From Epilithonimonas mollis (GTDB lineage Bacteria; Bacteroidota; Bacteroidia; Flavobacteriales; Weeksellaceae): DNA of 64,000 nucleotides. A model generated the notes under the pieces. The model saw only the letters and a program-made list of their open reading frames with translations, searched no databases and was not told where the DNA came from. Each line of letters starts with the position of its first letter. The first letter of the stretch is position 1. The translations under genes were made by a program, and so were the position numbers. The stretch covers positions 868,001-932,000 of the forward strand of contig NZ_FRAM01000001.1 in NCBI RefSeq assembly GCF_900142325.1, in the 5' to 3' direction. Shown piece by piece: positions 37,861-46,124 of this stretch.

Positions 37861-40584
37861 TTAAAAGTTCGCATTAATCCCTAAAGTAAACATTCTTGCT
37901 CTTGGATAGATAGAATTATCCATACCATTGTCAAACACTTCCGGATCCAGGTTTTTATATTTTGTTACAATCAGCACGTTCTGTGCCGCTCCATATACTC
38001 TAAAAGATGCACTGTTTCCTAAAAAATTTTTAAACGTATAACCCAATGTAACATTATCTAACTTAATAAAACTTCCGTTTTTTACATAATAGTCTGACAT
38101 TTTACTTGCTTCAACAAATAAAGTATTGTTGAAATCAACCGGAGCATTAGTGATGGTATTATCAACCGTATTGATGACACTGTTCAGGTTAGCACGATCT
38201 GCAGAAATTCTGTCATAAACATAATTTCCAACACTAGCTCTCCAACCCATCGAAAAGTCCCAATTCTTATATGCCGCATTTGTCATTAAGCCCATTGTAA
38301 CATCCGCCTGCGGTTTTTTATAAATATATTTGTCTGCTGTTGTAATTTGCCCATCACCATTTCTGTCTACAAATGCTCCTTCAACTGGTTTGCCATTGTT
38401 ATCATACAGCTGCTGATAAACAGAATATGCAAAAGGTGAATAACCTTCCGTCCATGTTTGCACAAATCCTCCCAAACCTACAGCCCCTTTATCAATTTGA
38501 TTGATCGGTAACTTAGTAATATCTATATTATTATATGATACGTTGTAATTAAAATTTAATGAGAATTTTTCATTTTGAATAGCTTTAACATCCACACCTA
38601 AATCAATACCTTTAGATTGCATCTCTCCAAAATTTTTAAATCCAATTACACGCAGGTTTTCTAAAGGCCCTTCGGCCACAATATTTAATAAATCTTTTGT
38701 ATCAGCTAAATAAAAATCCAGGGTACCTTTAATTCGATTATTAATAAAACCGAAATCCAAACCTATATTATATTTTATACTTTCTTCCCATTTTAGATTT
38801 TGGTTATATCCATTGGGTTTGGAAATGGGAATAAAATCATTTCCAAATTGATAGAATAGATCTACAGATGTTGCATAGGTTTTTAAATAATCAATCCTTG
38901 CTTGATCTCCAACATCTTGATTTCCAATTTTTCCTACACTTGCTCTCAACTTTAAATCTGATAAAGTAGAATTTCCTTTTAAGAAGCTTTCTTCAGAAAT
39001 TTTCCAAGCTGCAGCAACACCTCCAAAATCTCCCCACCTATTATCTTTACTGAAACGTGAAGAACCATCTCTTCTGTAATTAACTGTGACTAAGTATTTA
39101 TTATCCCAGCCGAGATTTAATCTACCAAAAAATGCTTGTAAATTAACATCTGGTTTTGTGTCTGGATTATAAAACTGATTCACATCAATTCCATACAATA
39201 AAGTATTTCCTGAAGTGGATTTAACTTTGTGATAATTTTGGTATTCATAACCTCCCATCACATCCAGATTAAACCTGCCGAAATTTTTAATATAGTTTAA
39301 TTGTGTATTAAAATTTTTATTCAAAATACTTTCATCAGAGTATGAATTTTCTCCATAGTACCCATATACACCATTAGTACCATTTGGTGAATAGTATCCT
39401 ATTCTGGAATATGGATTTGTAACAACATGCCCATCTAGTTCCTTACTATCTAAACCAGCATTTGCGATTAGTCTCAATTCAGGTAAAAAGTGAAATTTGT
39501 ATTCCATATTTACGTTCCCGAAAAACCTCTTGAAATTCTGTACATCGTGTTTATTAAGCAACATACTCACCGGATTAGATGGTCCAATTGGCCTGTTTGT
39601 AGTAGGATTGATCCATTCATAATATCCTCCATAAGCAGAATTCGTATCATAAACCGGTGATGTAGGATTCATAGAAAGCGAATTTCTGATGGCATCCTCA
39701 TTTGCATTATTCTTAAAGGTATATGAATAAGAACCTGTAAGATTAAATTTCAGATGGTCATCTAAAAAGCTAGGACTCAATGCGAAATTTGCAGTTGAAC
39801 GTCTAAATCTGGAAGTAATCAAAAGTCCAGAATTATCCATATTCTCAATTGACAAACGTGCCGGGACTTTTCCAAATAAACTACCTGAAACCGACGCATT
39901 AATATCTGTTGTTACAGAAGTTTTAAAAATCTCTTTCTGCCAATCTGTATTTGCTAATCCTAATTGATTTAAAAATACAGGATTAGTGGTGTTTCGTCGG
40001 ACAATTTCTCTAAACTCATCACCTGTATATACATCTACTTTTTTTGCTAATGTATTTAAAGTTGAAAAAGCATTTAGCGAAACCCTAAGTCTCTTACTTC
40101 CTTTCTTAGTGGTAATAAGAATAACCCCATTAGAGCCTCTAGATCCATAGATTGCAGTAGATGCAGCGTCTTTTAAAATAGAAAAAGACTCAATATCATT
40201 AGGGTTGATAGTGGAGAGAGAAACTCCATCTAATGGTAACCCATCTACAATAAGCAGCGGATCGTTACTTGCAACCAAAGAAGATCCTCCACGTACTCTT
40301 ATTGTAGCTTCACTTCCTGGTGTTCCGGATTGTGTTATAACCAAACCCGAAGAACGACCATTAATAAGTCCTTCTGCTGTGGTTACTGCACCTTTGTTAA
40401 AGTCTTCTGTGGTTAATGCAGTAATAGACCCTGTCAGATCCGTTTTCTTCTGCTTACCATAACCAATCAGCACAACCTGTTCGATCTCGGTTTCTTTTCT
40501 AACCGTATCATTTTGCTGTGCATGCAACATTGTTCCGAGCAACAGAAATGCTGGAGCAATTTTTAATACATTATAGTTTCTCAC
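37861..40584 (-). CDS. SusC/RagA TonB-dependent outer-membrane transporter
   Basis: A 907-residue outer-membrane TonB-dependent receptor that imports glycans bound by SusD. The signal peptide ends near LHAQ (residue 22), the TonB box region is EIEQVVLIGYGKQKK, the plug follows (TTAEGLINGRSSGLVI...), then a 22-strand barrel ending in an aromatic residue (LGINANF). It lacks the carboxypeptidase-D-like N-terminal domain of about 100 residues found in classic SusC. Translation appears to start at GTG (40584), as no ATG lies upstream in frame. The gene is the first of the sus transcript; a -7 box lies about 125 nt upstream. Confidence 0.95.
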   Translation of the reverse strand: MRNYNVLKIAPAFLLLGTMLHAQQNDTVRKETEIEQVVLIGYGKQKKTDLTGSITALTTEDFNKGAVTTAEGLINGRSSGLVITQSGTPGSEATIRVRGGSSLVASNDPLLIVDGLPLDGVSLSTINPNDIESFSILKDAASTAIYGSRGSNGVILITTKKGSKRLRVSLNAFSTLNTLAKKVDVYTGDEFREIVRRNTTNPVFLNQLGLANTDWQKEIFKTSVTTDINASVSGSLFGKVPARLSIENMDNSGLLITSRFRRSTANFALSPSFLDDHLKFNLTGSYSYTFKNNANEDAIRNSLSMNPTSPVYDTNSAYGGYYEWINPTTNRPIGPSNPVSMLLNKHDVQNFKRFFGNVNMEYKFHFLPELRLIANAGLDSKELDGHVVTNPYSRIGYYSPNGTNGVYGYYGENSYSDESILNKNFNTQLNYIKNFGRFNLDVMGGYEYQNYHKVKSTSGNTLLYGIDVNQFYNPDTKPDVNLQAFFGRLNLGWDNKYLVTVNYRRDGSSRFSKDNRWGDFGGVAAAWKISEESFLKGNSTLSDLKLRASVGKIGNQDVGDQARIDYLKTYATSVDLFYQFGNDFIPISKPNGYNQNLKWEESIKYNIGLDFGFINNRIKGTLDFYLADTKDLLNIVAEGPLENLRVIGFKNFGEMQSKGIDLGVDVKAIQNEKFSLNFNYNVSYNNIDITKLPINQIDKGAVGLGGFVQTWTEGYSPFAYSVYQQLYDNNGKPVEGAFVDRNGDGQITTADKYIYKKPQADVTMGLMTNAAYKNWDFSMGWRASVGNYVYDRISADRANLNSVINTVDNTITNAPVDFNNTLFVEASKMSDYYVKNGSFIKLDNVTLGYTFKNFLGNSASFRVYGAAQNVLIVTKYKNLDPEVFDNGMDNSIYPRARMFTLGINANF

Positions 40585-40710
40585 AAAAAATAAATTTTTA
40601 AGGTTTATATTATTATTTTCAAATTATCAGATATACACTATCTCTTCTTTCGCAATTTATAAAAAAATCGATATTCTGTTAAAATAATTTTAAAATCGTA
40701 GCCTTTAAAA

Positions 40711-40718
40711 CAAAAATA
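40711..40718 (-). promoter_or_regulatory. Candidate -7 promoter box for susC
   Basis: Minus-strand TATTTTTG, an exact TAnnTTTG match, about 125 nt before the susC start. The long untranslated leader could carry regulation. No -33 element is clear. Confidence 0.45.
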
Positions 40719-41140
40719 AGGCTTAAATTTGGTTATTTAAAAATATAATTAACTGATTATCAATAAATTAATACAATGTTAATTTTTTTAACAAATCAAG
40801 GATTTAAGCCATTTTTGTACAATTTACAGCTTATTTTCTTCTTCTAAATTAACCAATATTAATCCTATATTAATCAAAAATGAAATAATTTTAAAATTAT
40901 CGGTCATTTATTAACCATAAAATAGCTGATAATCACGCAGAATTCATAAAATTAAAAATATAAAACAGAACAAAATTTTTCATTTATAATTTACCATACA
41001 AAACCAATTCAAATTAATTTGAATAAAAAATCATTTCAGACAACTACAGTTTAGGGAAGGAATTAAAAAAAATGATTCCTGTTATTATGACCTACTCAAA
41101 CTCACTACTCTTTTATTCAAAAAGTTCTAAATGAAAATCG

Positions 41141-41148
41141 TAATTTTG
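41141..41148 (+). promoter_or_regulatory. -7 promoter box for metG
   Basis: TAATTTTG, an exact TAnnTTTG match, 23 nt upstream of the metG ATG. Confidence 0.6.
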
Positions 41149-41171
41149 CAATTCAAAATTTTAATGAAAAA

Positions 41172-43208
41172 ATGTCAAACAAAAAGATGATTACGGCGGC
41201 TTTGCCTTATGCAAACGGTCCGGTTCATATAGGACATTTGGCGGGAGTTTATATCCCTGCGGATGTCTATGCTAGATTTCAGAGAAGATCGGGTAAAGAT
41301 GTTGCTTTTATCTGTGGAAGCGATGAGCACGGAATTCCTATTACCATAAGAGCTAAAAAAGAAGGCGTTACGCCACAGGATATTGTGGACAAATACCACA
41401 AAATCATTAAAAAATCGTTCTCAGATCTGGGAATTTCTTTTGATGAATATTCCAGAACAACATCGGCAAATCACCGGGAAACCAGTCAGGATTTCTTCAA
41501 AGTTCTTTATGAAAAAGGGAAATTTACCGAAGAAATGTCTGAGCAGTATTTTGACGAACAAGCCGGAGAATTTTTGGCAGACCGATACATCGTTGGTACT
41601 TGTCCGAATTGTGGTAACGAAAACGCTTACGGAGACCAATGTGAAAAATGTGGCTCTACCCTTTCGCCCTCGGAACTCATCAATCCAAAATCAATGTTGA
41701 GTGGAAATGTTCCGATTTTAAAAGAGACAAAAAACTGGTATTTACCCTTAAATGAATATGAAGATTTCCTTAATGAATGGATCATTGAAGGTCACAAAGA
41801 CGACTGGAAACCGAATGTTTATGGACAGGTTAAATCTTGGTTAAATGATGGTCTGAAGCCTCGTGCAATGACCAGAGATCTAAACTGGGGCGTACCTGTT
41901 CCACTTCCGAATGCGGAAGGAAAAGTGCTTTATGTTTGGTTTGACGCACCAATTGGCTACATTTCTTTCACCAAAAAATGGGCTGCTAAAAATGGCAAAG
42001 ACTGGAAAGATTACTGGCAAAGTGAAGGAAGTGATCTGGTTCATTTTATCGGAAAGGATAACATCGTTTTCCACTGTATTATTTTCCCGGCAATGATGAA
42101 AGCTCACGGCGATTTTAATATGCCTAAAAATGTCCCTGCTTTTGAATTTCTGAATCTTGAAAACGATAAAATTTCAACTTCAAGAAACTGGGCAGTTTGG
42201 GCACACGAATATGTAGAAGATTTCCCGGGACAACAGGATGTTTTGCGTTATGCTCTGCTTTCATCAGCTCCGGAAACTAAGGATAATAACTTTACCTGGA
42301 AAGATTTTCAGACGAAGAATAATTCTGAATTGGTTGGGATTTTTGGGAATTTCATCAACAGAGTTGCGGTTCTGATTCATAAATATTATGATGGAATCGT
42401 TCCTCAAGGCGATGTGAATGCTCCTGAATTGGCAGAAATCAATAAATCAGCGAAAGAAATTTCAGGTTTTCTGGAAAACTATGAGTTCAGAAATTCTTTG
42501 ACAGCTTTGATGAATTTAGCCCGTTCCGGAAATCAATATCTTCAGACAGAAGAACCGTGGAAAACGATTAAAGACAATCCTGAAAAAGCAGCAAATTCTT
42601 TATTTGTAGGCGCTCAGATTGCTGTGGCTCTGGCGCAGTTGTGCGAACCGTTTATGCCTTTCAGTTCTGAGAAATTACTGACTATGTTCAACGTTCAGAG
42701 ATCAGACTGGAACGATGTTGAAACTAAATCTGTGCTCATTGAAACTGGTCATAAAATCAACGAAGCGTCTCTTCTTTTCTCAAAAATTGAAGATGATGTG
42801 ATTGAAGCTCAAATCCAGAAACTTGAAAACACCAAACAAAACAATAAAAAAACAAACCCTAACGCCAATCCTATGAAAGACGAAATCACTTTTGATGATT
42901 TTACAAAAATCGACTTGAGAACAGCTACAATTACTGAAGCAGAAAAAGTAGAAAAAGCAGATAAATTGTTAAAACTTACTGTGGATACAGGTGTAGATGT
43001 GAGAACTGTGGTTTCAGGGATTGCAGAAAGCTTTAGTCCGGAAGAAATAATTGGAAAGCAGGTAATGATTTTATTAAATCTTGCTCCAAGAAAAATCAGA
43101 GGAATTGAATCTCAGGGAATGTTATTATTAACCACAAAACCAGACGGAAAACTTTCTTTTGTAACACCGGATGACAGCAATGTTGAGAACGGAATCGAAA
43201 TCGGATAA
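41172..43208 (+). CDS. metG: Methionyl-tRNA synthetase
   Basis: Charges initiator and elongator tRNA-Met. The 678-residue protein is the long form: class I catalytic domain with HIGH (residues 19-22), a four-Cys zinc knuckle (Cys144, 147, 157, 160 in CPNCGNENAYGDQCEKC), the KMSKS loop as KISTS (333-337), a helical anticodon-binding domain, and a C-terminal tRNA-binding EMAP-like OB fold (about 575-678, FTKIDLRTATITEAEKVEKA) joined by a Lys/Asn-rich linker. The start is fixed by the conserved MITAALPYANGPVHIGHLAG. Confidence 0.98.
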   Translation: MSNKKMITAALPYANGPVHIGHLAGVYIPADVYARFQRRSGKDVAFICGSDEHGIPITIRAKKEGVTPQDIVDKYHKIIKKSFSDLGISFDEYSRTTSANHRETSQDFFKVLYEKGKFTEEMSEQYFDEQAGEFLADRYIVGTCPNCGNENAYGDQCEKCGSTLSPSELINPKSMLSGNVPILKETKNWYLPLNEYEDFLNEWIIEGHKDDWKPNVYGQVKSWLNDGLKPRAMTRDLNWGVPVPLPNAEGKVLYVWFDAPIGYISFTKKWAAKNGKDWKDYWQSEGSDLVHFIGKDNIVFHCIIFPAMMKAHGDFNMPKNVPAFEFLNLENDKISTSRNWAVWAHEYVEDFPGQQDVLRYALLSSAPETKDNNFTWKDFQTKNNSELVGIFGNFINRVAVLIHKYYDGIVPQGDVNAPELAEINKSAKEISGFLENYEFRNSLTALMNLARSGNQYLQTEEPWKTIKDNPEKAANSLFVGAQIAVALAQLCEPFMPFSSEKLLTMFNVQRSDWNDVETKSVLIETGHKINEASLLFSKIEDDVIEAQIQKLENTKQNNKKTNPNANPMKDEITFDDFTKIDLRTATITEAEKVEKADKLLKLTVDTGVDVRTVVSGIAESFSPEEIIGKQVMILLNLAPRKIRGIESQGMLLLTTKPDGKLSFVTPDDSNVENGIEIG

Positions 43209-43217
43209 ACTCTTTAT

Positions 43218-43658
43218 ATGAAAAAACTAATATTAACAGCTATTTCTCTTGTTGCGATATCTTGCAGCTCTGACAACAATGATGACCTACCACAACCTAT
43301 AGAAAATCAGATTATAGGAAAATGGAAATTGAAAACAACGACTGTTTTGTCTGGAAAAGATAAAACAACTGTCTTGAATGAATATTTGCCAGATGCCTGC
43401 AAGCAAAAAAGCACTTATGAATTCACAGATAAAAAGTACATTATGAATGACTACAATAGTATTGGAAGCGAATGTGTGCTTGGTTCCACAACAGTTGATT
43501 ATACTTATAACGCCAACGATAAAACATTAAAAATCGGAAATGAAACCGCCAGCGTTACAGAGTTAACGTCAAGCACTTTGGTAGTTTTGGCATTTGATGA
43601 TTATGACCATAATAATGATGGAGTCAAAGATTATCTAAAATATCTTTACACTAAATAA
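43218..43658 (+). CDS. Lipocalin-like lipoprotein
   Basis: A 146-residue lipoprotein (lipobox AISC, acyl-Cys16) with an acidic linker (SSDNNDDL) and a lipocalin-like/DUF beta-barrel domain: IIGKWKLKTTT, CKQKSTYEFTDKKYIM, DYTYNANDKTLKIG. Two Cys residues in the domain (CKQKS... and GSECVLG) may pair. It lies 9 nt after metG and may be read through from it. Such lipoproteins are common in Chryseobacterium and have no known function. Confidence 0.82.
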   Translation: MKKLILTAISLVAISCSSDNNDDLPQPIENQIIGKWKLKTTTVLSGKDKTTVLNEYLPDACKQKSTYEFTDKKYIMNDYNSIGSECVLGSTTVDYTYNANDKTLKIGNETASVTELTSSTLVVLAFDDYDHNNDGVKDYLKYLYTK

Positions 43659-43664
43659 TTAATT

Positions 43665-43690
43665 AAAGACGTACAGAAATGTACGTCTTT
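43665..43690. terminator. Bidirectional terminator, metG operon and methyltransferase
   Basis: AAAGACGTAC (43665-43674) pairs with GTACGTCTTT (43681-43690), a 10-bp perfect stem with a 6-nt loop; T-rich on both sides. It serves the convergent metG/lipocalin and methyltransferase genes. Confidence 0.9.
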
Positions 43691-43691
43691 A

Positions 43692-44396
43692 TTATTTCTT
43701 GGTCAATCTCGCCAGATAAGAATCTTCGTCCTGCAAAATCCTCTCAATGCTGAAACCGTTATGTTCCGCAGCGTTTTTCAAAGTATTGAAATCGAGATAT
43801 AGCCATTTAATCGGTTCTTCAGACTCACCTTTATAATGAACAATGTAATCCAGCTCGCCATAATAGCCATCGGCAGGAATTAAAATCCCGCCATCTTCAT
43901 CCTCATCGAACATATAGAGAATGTCGGTACTGTCAATCAGAATCTGTCCGTTTTTATTTAATAAAGAATGAAGTTTCTGAAGATAAATATCGATGACATT
44001 CAGGCTTTGGAAAATCCCGGTGCCATTCATCAATAAAAGAATCGTATCAAAAGTTCCGTCTGAAAAATGAAGCATATTTTCTGCAACCGCATTCCTCACA
44101 CCCCTCAGTTTGCAAACTTCAATCGACTTTGGAGAAATATCCAATGCGGTAACGTCAAGATTTCTTTCATTCTGAAGATAAAGAGAATGTGAACCAGCGC
44201 CTGCGCCAATATCTAAAACTTTCCCATTGGCTAATTTCAAAGCTTTTTGTTCGATTTTGTTCATCTCATCAAACCCTCGGAAAAGATAATCCACAGGAAG
44301 TTCATCCAGTTCAGAAATCGAAGTTTCGGTTTGCAGATCTTCAGGATTTTCATTTTTAAAATAATCCCAGATGGCACGTCCCATTAGGTCTTTCAT
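43692..44396 (-). CDS. Class I SAM-dependent methyltransferase
   Basis: A 234-residue soluble methyltransferase. Motif I is KVLDIGAGAGSHSLYLQ (near residue 75); LDVTALDISPKSIEVC follows as the acidic motif II; TFDTILLLMNGTGIFQSL is post II. The catalytic substrate is not evident. The N-terminal 60 residues, with AIWDYFKNENPED, look like a substrate-cap helix. Converges with the metG operon on a shared terminator. Confidence 0.85.
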   Translation of the reverse strand: MKDLMGRAIWDYFKNENPEDLQTETSISELDELPVDYLFRGFDEMNKIEQKALKLANGKVLDIGAGAGSHSLYLQNERNLDVTALDISPKSIEVCKLRGVRNAVAENMLHFSDGTFDTILLLMNGTGIFQSLNVIDIYLQKLHSLLNKNGQILIDSTDILYMFDEDEDGGILIPADGYYGELDYIVHYKGESEEPIKWLYLDFNTLKNAAEHNGFSIERILQDEDSYLARLTKK

Positions 44397-44543
44397 AGCA
44401 ATAATTGTGGTTGCAAAGATAAAGTTTAAAATTTTTATTGATAAATATGATTTAACAAAATCTCTCGACTTAGTTTATATTGAGCGATGCCGAAATGCTT
44501 ATGATGACATTTCTAATTTTGATTGTCCGTTTATTAACCTAAA

Positions 44544-44567
44544 GCTTCGACAGGCTCAGCTTGACAT
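44544..44567. repeat. REP-like element, copy 1 (TTCGACAGGCTCAGC)
   Basis: GCTTCGACAGGCTCAGCTTGACAT. Inverted relative to copy 2 at 44596-44621, so the two can form a hairpin with a loop of about 28 bases. The CTTCGAC-AGGCTCAG core is a widely distributed bacterial intergenic motif. Confidence 0.7.
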
Positions 44568-44595
44568 CGCTAGAAATCAAGCGTTTAGTATTAGA

Positions 44596-44621
44596 GATGT
44601 CACACTGAGCTTGTCGAAGTG
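44596..44621. repeat. REP-like element, copy 2 (CTGAGCTTGTCGAAG)
   Basis: GATGTCACACTGAGC continued by TTGTCGAAGTG. It is the reverse complement of copy 1 with a few changes. Confidence 0.7.
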
Positions 44622-44712
44622 TTTGTTATAAATAATTGATTTTTAAATCAATGCACAGTAGTAGGTTGTTTAACGGATATTTAATTTCTAATACTAAAAT
44701 GTTTTATTAATC

Positions 44713-44740
44713 ATTGTCAAGCTGAGCGGAGTCGAAGATG
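44713..44740. repeat. REP-like element, copy 3 (CTGAGCGGAGTCGAAG)
   Basis: ATTGTCAAGCTGAGCGGAG followed by TCGAAGATG: the GCGGAG version of the same family, in the same orientation as copy 2. Confidence 0.65.
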
Positions 44741-44861
44741 AAAAAATATTACTCCCAATTTTGTTTAATTTAATAATCATAACCATTACTTTTTTCTATT
44801 TGCTCTCGGTTCACATTTTGCTAATAATGCCTAAATTGTATCTCAAATTTGAAATCAATCT

Positions 44862-46004
44862 ATGACAGATAAAAATAAAAACTTCCACACGGGATTCACT
44901 TTCAGCAAGCATATTCCGGAAGAGGTTTCGCATTTTGACAGAGTATTTGGTATTTTCAAAGACTTACTCATCCATACTTCAGGAGATTTGGACGAGGCTT
45001 TTGACTGGCTGGATATGCTCGATAAAGAGTACGATATTTTCAATGAAGAATATGACTTGGATGACTTTATCGAAGACCTTAAAAAACGAGGCTACATCAA
45101 AGAAGAAATTAAACCAGAAGATGGTAATTCTGGTTCTGGAGAAGGTAAGAATATTCTGACAGCAAAACTGGAAGCAGCTTTAAGAGATTATGCACTCGAC
45201 CAGATTTTTGGAAAATTAAGAAAAAGCGGTGTTGGAAACCATAGAACCAACAAAAGCGGAGTCGGTGACGAAAAAGATGGAGAAAACCGAAGTTTCCAGT
45301 TTGGTGATGATCTTGCAACGGTCAATCTAACGGAAAGCATCAAGAATGCACAGATTAACAACGGTATTTCAGATTTAAGGTTAACGGAAAACGACCTCAT
45401 CGTAGAAGAAACCAAACACAAAGCGCAGATGAGCACGGTTTTGATGATCGATATCAGCCACTCGATGATTTTGTATGGCGAAGACCGGATCACGCCTGCG
45501 AAAAAAGTAGCGATGGCTTTGGTAGAACTCATCAAAAGAAAATACCCGAAGGATTCCATTGACATTATTGTTTTCGGGAATCATGCGTGGCCGATCCAGA
45601 TTAAGGATTTGCCGTATCTTCAAGTCGGGCCTTATCATACCAATACGGTTGCCGGACTGGAACTGGCGATGGATATTCTCCGAAGAAAAAGAAATACAAA
45701 CAAACAAATCTTTATGATTACCGACGGGAAACCAAGCTGCCTGAAACTCCCAACCGGCGAATACTATATGAACAGCGTCGGTCTCGATGAAAAAATCGTT
45801 TCCGAATGTCTCAACAGAGCTGCACAAGCCAGAAAACTGAAAATCCCCATTACCACTTTTATGATTGCACAAGATCCTTATCTGAGACAATTTGTGAAAG
45901 CTTTCACGGCTCAGAATAAAGGAAAAGCTTTCTTAACAGGACTTTCAGGTTTGGGACAAATGATATTTGAAGATTACGAGAGAAACAGAATTAAAAGGAT
46001 TTAA
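44862..46004 (+). CDS. VWA-domain protein of a VWA/AAA+ pair
   Basis: A 380-residue cytoplasmic protein. The helical N-terminal part (1 to about 180) has a Gly/Ser-rich, low-complexity stretch. The von Willebrand A domain starts near residue 185 with MIDISHSM, the MIDAS DxSxS motif (Asp197, Ser199, Ser201), and continues with TNTVAGLELAM (MIDAS Thr) and ITDGKPS (Asp288). It lies upstream of an AAA+ ATPase gene of the ChlI/MoxR branch, a pairing found in magnesium/cobalt chelatases and in many uncharacterised Bacteroidota systems. The pair may remodel or load a metal into a client protein, but the client is unknown. Confidence 0.85.
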   Translation: MTDKNKNFHTGFTFSKHIPEEVSHFDRVFGIFKDLLIHTSGDLDEAFDWLDMLDKEYDIFNEEYDLDDFIEDLKKRGYIKEEIKPEDGNSGSGEGKNILTAKLEAALRDYALDQIFGKLRKSGVGNHRTNKSGVGDEKDGENRSFQFGDDLATVNLTESIKNAQINNGISDLRLTENDLIVEETKHKAQMSTVLMIDISHSMILYGEDRITPAKKVAMALVELIKRKYPKDSIDIIVFGNHAWPIQIKDLPYLQVGPYHTNTVAGLELAMDILRRKRNTNKQIFMITDGKPSCLKLPTGEYYMNSVGLDEKIVSECLNRAAQARKLKIPITTFMIAQDPYLRQFVKAFTAQNKGKAFLTGLSGLGQMIFEDYERNRIKRI

Positions 46005-46020
46005 CAAAAAATCAAAATAT

Positions 46021-46094
46021 TCTCTCGCTGATTTTACAAATTTTGCAGATTGATTTAAACTAAATAATTTGCGTAATCCGCCAAATCTGCGAGA
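46021..46094. repeat. Palindromic TCTCTCGCAGA-type repeat, copy 2
   Basis: In the 120-bp gap between the VWA and AAA+ genes. TCTCGCTGATTTT near 46023 pairs with AAATCTGCGAGA (46083-46094) in the same fashion as the element at 25997-26060. It includes TTTGCGTAATCCGCCAAATC, a stretch seen in similar repeats of Flavobacteriia. The position may matter for expression of the second gene. Confidence 0.65.
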
Positions 46095-46124
46095 ATTAAA
46101 AACATTATTAATTAGTAAAAAAAA

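Larger units (their letters stand above)
40585..41171. other. AT-rich divergent intergenic region between susC and metG
   Basis: This 587-bp gap separates two divergently transcribed genes and is very AT-rich. It contains the -7 box of susC (40711-40718) and the -7 box of metG (41141-41148). I see no ORF, tRNA or strong hairpin in the rest. Confidence 0.6.
44397..44861. other. Intergenic region with REP-like repeats
   Basis: A 465-bp gap between a methyltransferase and a VWA-protein gene. It contains three copies or partial copies of a REP-like TTCGAC...GAGC element (44544-44567, 44596-44621, 44713-44740), and a degenerate fourth may lie at 44461-44500. No ORF that looks real and no RNA gene were seen. 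Confidence 0.6.

Noticed and set aside
40585-41171. Possible CRISPR or RNA gene in the long AT-rich gap
   Set aside because: No repeated units, tRNA-like fold or GC-rich stem were found; only the promoter boxes.
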